Below the pieces are notes generated by a model that made no database searches, was not told where the DNA came from, and was given only the letters and a program-made list of their open reading frames with translations. This document shows, piece by piece, positions 22,033 to 23,106 of a DNA stretch of 23,106 nucleotides. The translations under genes were made by a program, and so were the position numbers. Source of the DNA: a virus. How positions within the stretch are numbered: position 1 is the stretch's first letter; each line of letters starts with the position of its first letter. The stretch is taken from the IMG/VR virus record IMGVR_UViG_3300023223_000093, positions 1 through 23,106 of that record; one strand, 5' to 3'.

Positions 22033-23106
22033 TTATCCTATATGAACTTTCTTACTGAGTTTAAAGAGATCGGTTAAGGCCCAGACTAAAGCGTCCAGTC
22101 TGTTAGGAGATGCTTGCTCGTTAGCAAACACGGTCTCAGTTAGTTCTTCCTCAAGGTCTAGGAAGGGTCGTCTGTGTGAAACTTTGCCCTGTTCGTAAAG
22201 CACAGAAGCTGGTTCTGCTCGAGCGAACTTCCCTTTACTAGCATGAACCAGTTTAATCTTGGGGGTGGCTATGCCTTCCGCTTCTGCGTACTTCTCCAAT
22301 ACCTCTTGAACGAGCTCACCACCTTGGTTTGACTCAGCAACAATGTAGTTAGCGTCATAATCGTTGTAGGCCCTAATGACTTCTTTAGCCCAAGCCTTAG
22401 GACGTACCGCAGTGCTTGGAGTACGGTCTGCCTCAATAATACCTTTCTTTTTATCCGTTAGAGAAGCAACCACGATACCACATTGATCAGAGCCCGGGTT
22501 AGCAGTAGTAGCAGGATCCACAGCTACGATGGTTTTAATAACTGTTCCCTGATCTTCCTCGGGCATGTTGTTAGCCCAAGATACCATCTCGTCAGTCCAG
22601 AGAGCTCCTTCCACTTCTGTTAAAAACTTACCTAAAAGGAATCGATCCCTCTCACGTTTAGGTAAAGCATCCAAGTCATCGAGATAGTCCGCAGGTAGAT
22701 TAGCCAGGTTACCCTTGGGATTCATTAACATGTAAGCCAGATCAAGCCGGCTCTTGTCATGGCTACCAGGAACTAATCCTTGAATGAATTCTTGATAGGT
22801 CCAGTGCTTCTTGCTTGGAGGGTTACAGTCATAATAGAACTTAAGTTTTAATCCCTCATTCTCAGCGAGTCGAGTACGCAGAGTAGTGATAGCACCGTAA
22901 GCAATCTGGCTACACTCATTGGCGTAGATAGTGGAGTACTCATTACCGAGGATCTTTTCTACTCGTTCCTTATCATCAACTCCACCTAGCCATATCTGAC
23001 TGGTCTTATTAAAACCAATCTTGAACTCCATGTACCAATCGGCCTTGTTCCACTTAGGCGTATACTTCCCATAATCAAAACACATCCCCAATACTTTGGG
23101 TACAGT
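22033..23106 (-). CDS. Large terminase subunit, C-terminal 357 residues (partial)
   Basis: The frame is open to the window edge, so the N-terminus with Walker A lies outside. Present are the Walker B region IYANECSQIA, the coupling segment with KLKFYYDCNPPSKKHW, and the RNase H-like nuclease domain with its acidic residues in VAVDPATT, VAESNQGG and NRLDALVWALTDLF. The protein cuts concatemeric DNA and drives it into the prohead through the portal coded next. The Walker B line has Asn before the catalytic Glu rather than Asp. Confidence 0.92.
   Translation of the reverse strand, partial: TVPKVLGMCFDYGKYTPKWNKADWYMEFKIGFNKTSQIWLGGVDDKERVEKILGNEYSTIYANECSQIAYGAITTLRTRLAENEGLKLKFYYDCNPPSKKHWTYQEFIQGLVPGSHDKSRLDLAYMLMNPKGNLANLPADYLDDLDALPKRERDRFLLGKFLTEVEGALWTDEMVSWANNMPEEDQGTVIKTIVAVDPATTANPGSDQCGIVVASLTDKKKGIIEADRTPSTAVRPKAWAKEVIRAYNDYDANYIVAESNQGGELVQEVLEKYAEAEGIATPKIKLVHASKGKFARAEPASVLYEQGKVSHRRPFLDLEEELTETVFANEQASPNRLDALVWALTDLFKLSKKVHIG

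Overview
The window is the late structural region of a contractile-tailed phage, free or integrated as a prophage. Every gene I accept is on the minus strand, so transcription runs from high to low coordinates. Genes are packed with ATGA/TAATG-type overlaps or gaps of a few bases, and no host gene, tRNA, integrase or transposase is visible. The tail genes follow the order of phage Mu (gp37, gp38, sheath L, tube M, tail chaperone, tape measure, N, P, gp45, gp46, gp47). The head genes are of HK97 type (portal, SPP1 gp7/Mu F-like minor head protein, S78 prohead protease, gp5-like capsid). The host is probably a Gram-negative bacterium, inferred from the Mu-type tail and from a Tat signal peptide; the species cannot be named.

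Layout in transcription order. (1) Packaging and portal, 23106-20722: C-terminal part of the large terminase, then the portal. (2) A run of five small genes, 20725-19513: an unknown 75-aa protein, an 84-aa protein with a twin-arginine signal, a DUF6527-like metal-binding protein, a 57-aa protein and a Cys-rich 86-aa protein. (3) Head, 19520-16102: minor head protein, prohead protease, major capsid protein and a probable head-surface protein, with repeat-bearing spacers before the capsid gene and strong RNA hairpins after the head-surface gene. (4) Neck, 16040-11276: a HeH/SAP-like acidic protein, a possible 37-aa gene, a gp6-like connector, then a three-gene block (84-aa beta protein, 573-aa fibre-like protein, 219-aa LamG lectin), then head closure and HK97 gp10-like proteins. 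(5) Tail tube and sheath, 11286-7398: tail terminator (gp37-like) with an inserted beta domain, gp38-like protein, sheath, tube and a tail assembly chaperone with a programmed -1 frameshift. (6) Tape measure and baseplate, 7405-52: tape measure with a Pro/Val repeat tract, gpN-like and gpP-like hub proteins, short gp45-like spike, a 274-aa protein made of three ~88-aa repeats, gp46-like and gp47/baseplate J. The left edge cuts the next tail gene.

The best-supported new observations are these. The tail chaperone carries a complete -1 frameshift signal (slippery AAATTTT, 6-nt spacer, 8-bp hairpin) that fuses it to a 57-aa extension ending inside the tape-measure start. An unrecognised three-repeat protein sits between spike and gp46. 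A Tat-exported small protein lies beside the portal. A carbohydrate-binding/fibre block is inserted in the neck genes. The same HGL-type beta module appears to have been inserted into two different tail proteins.
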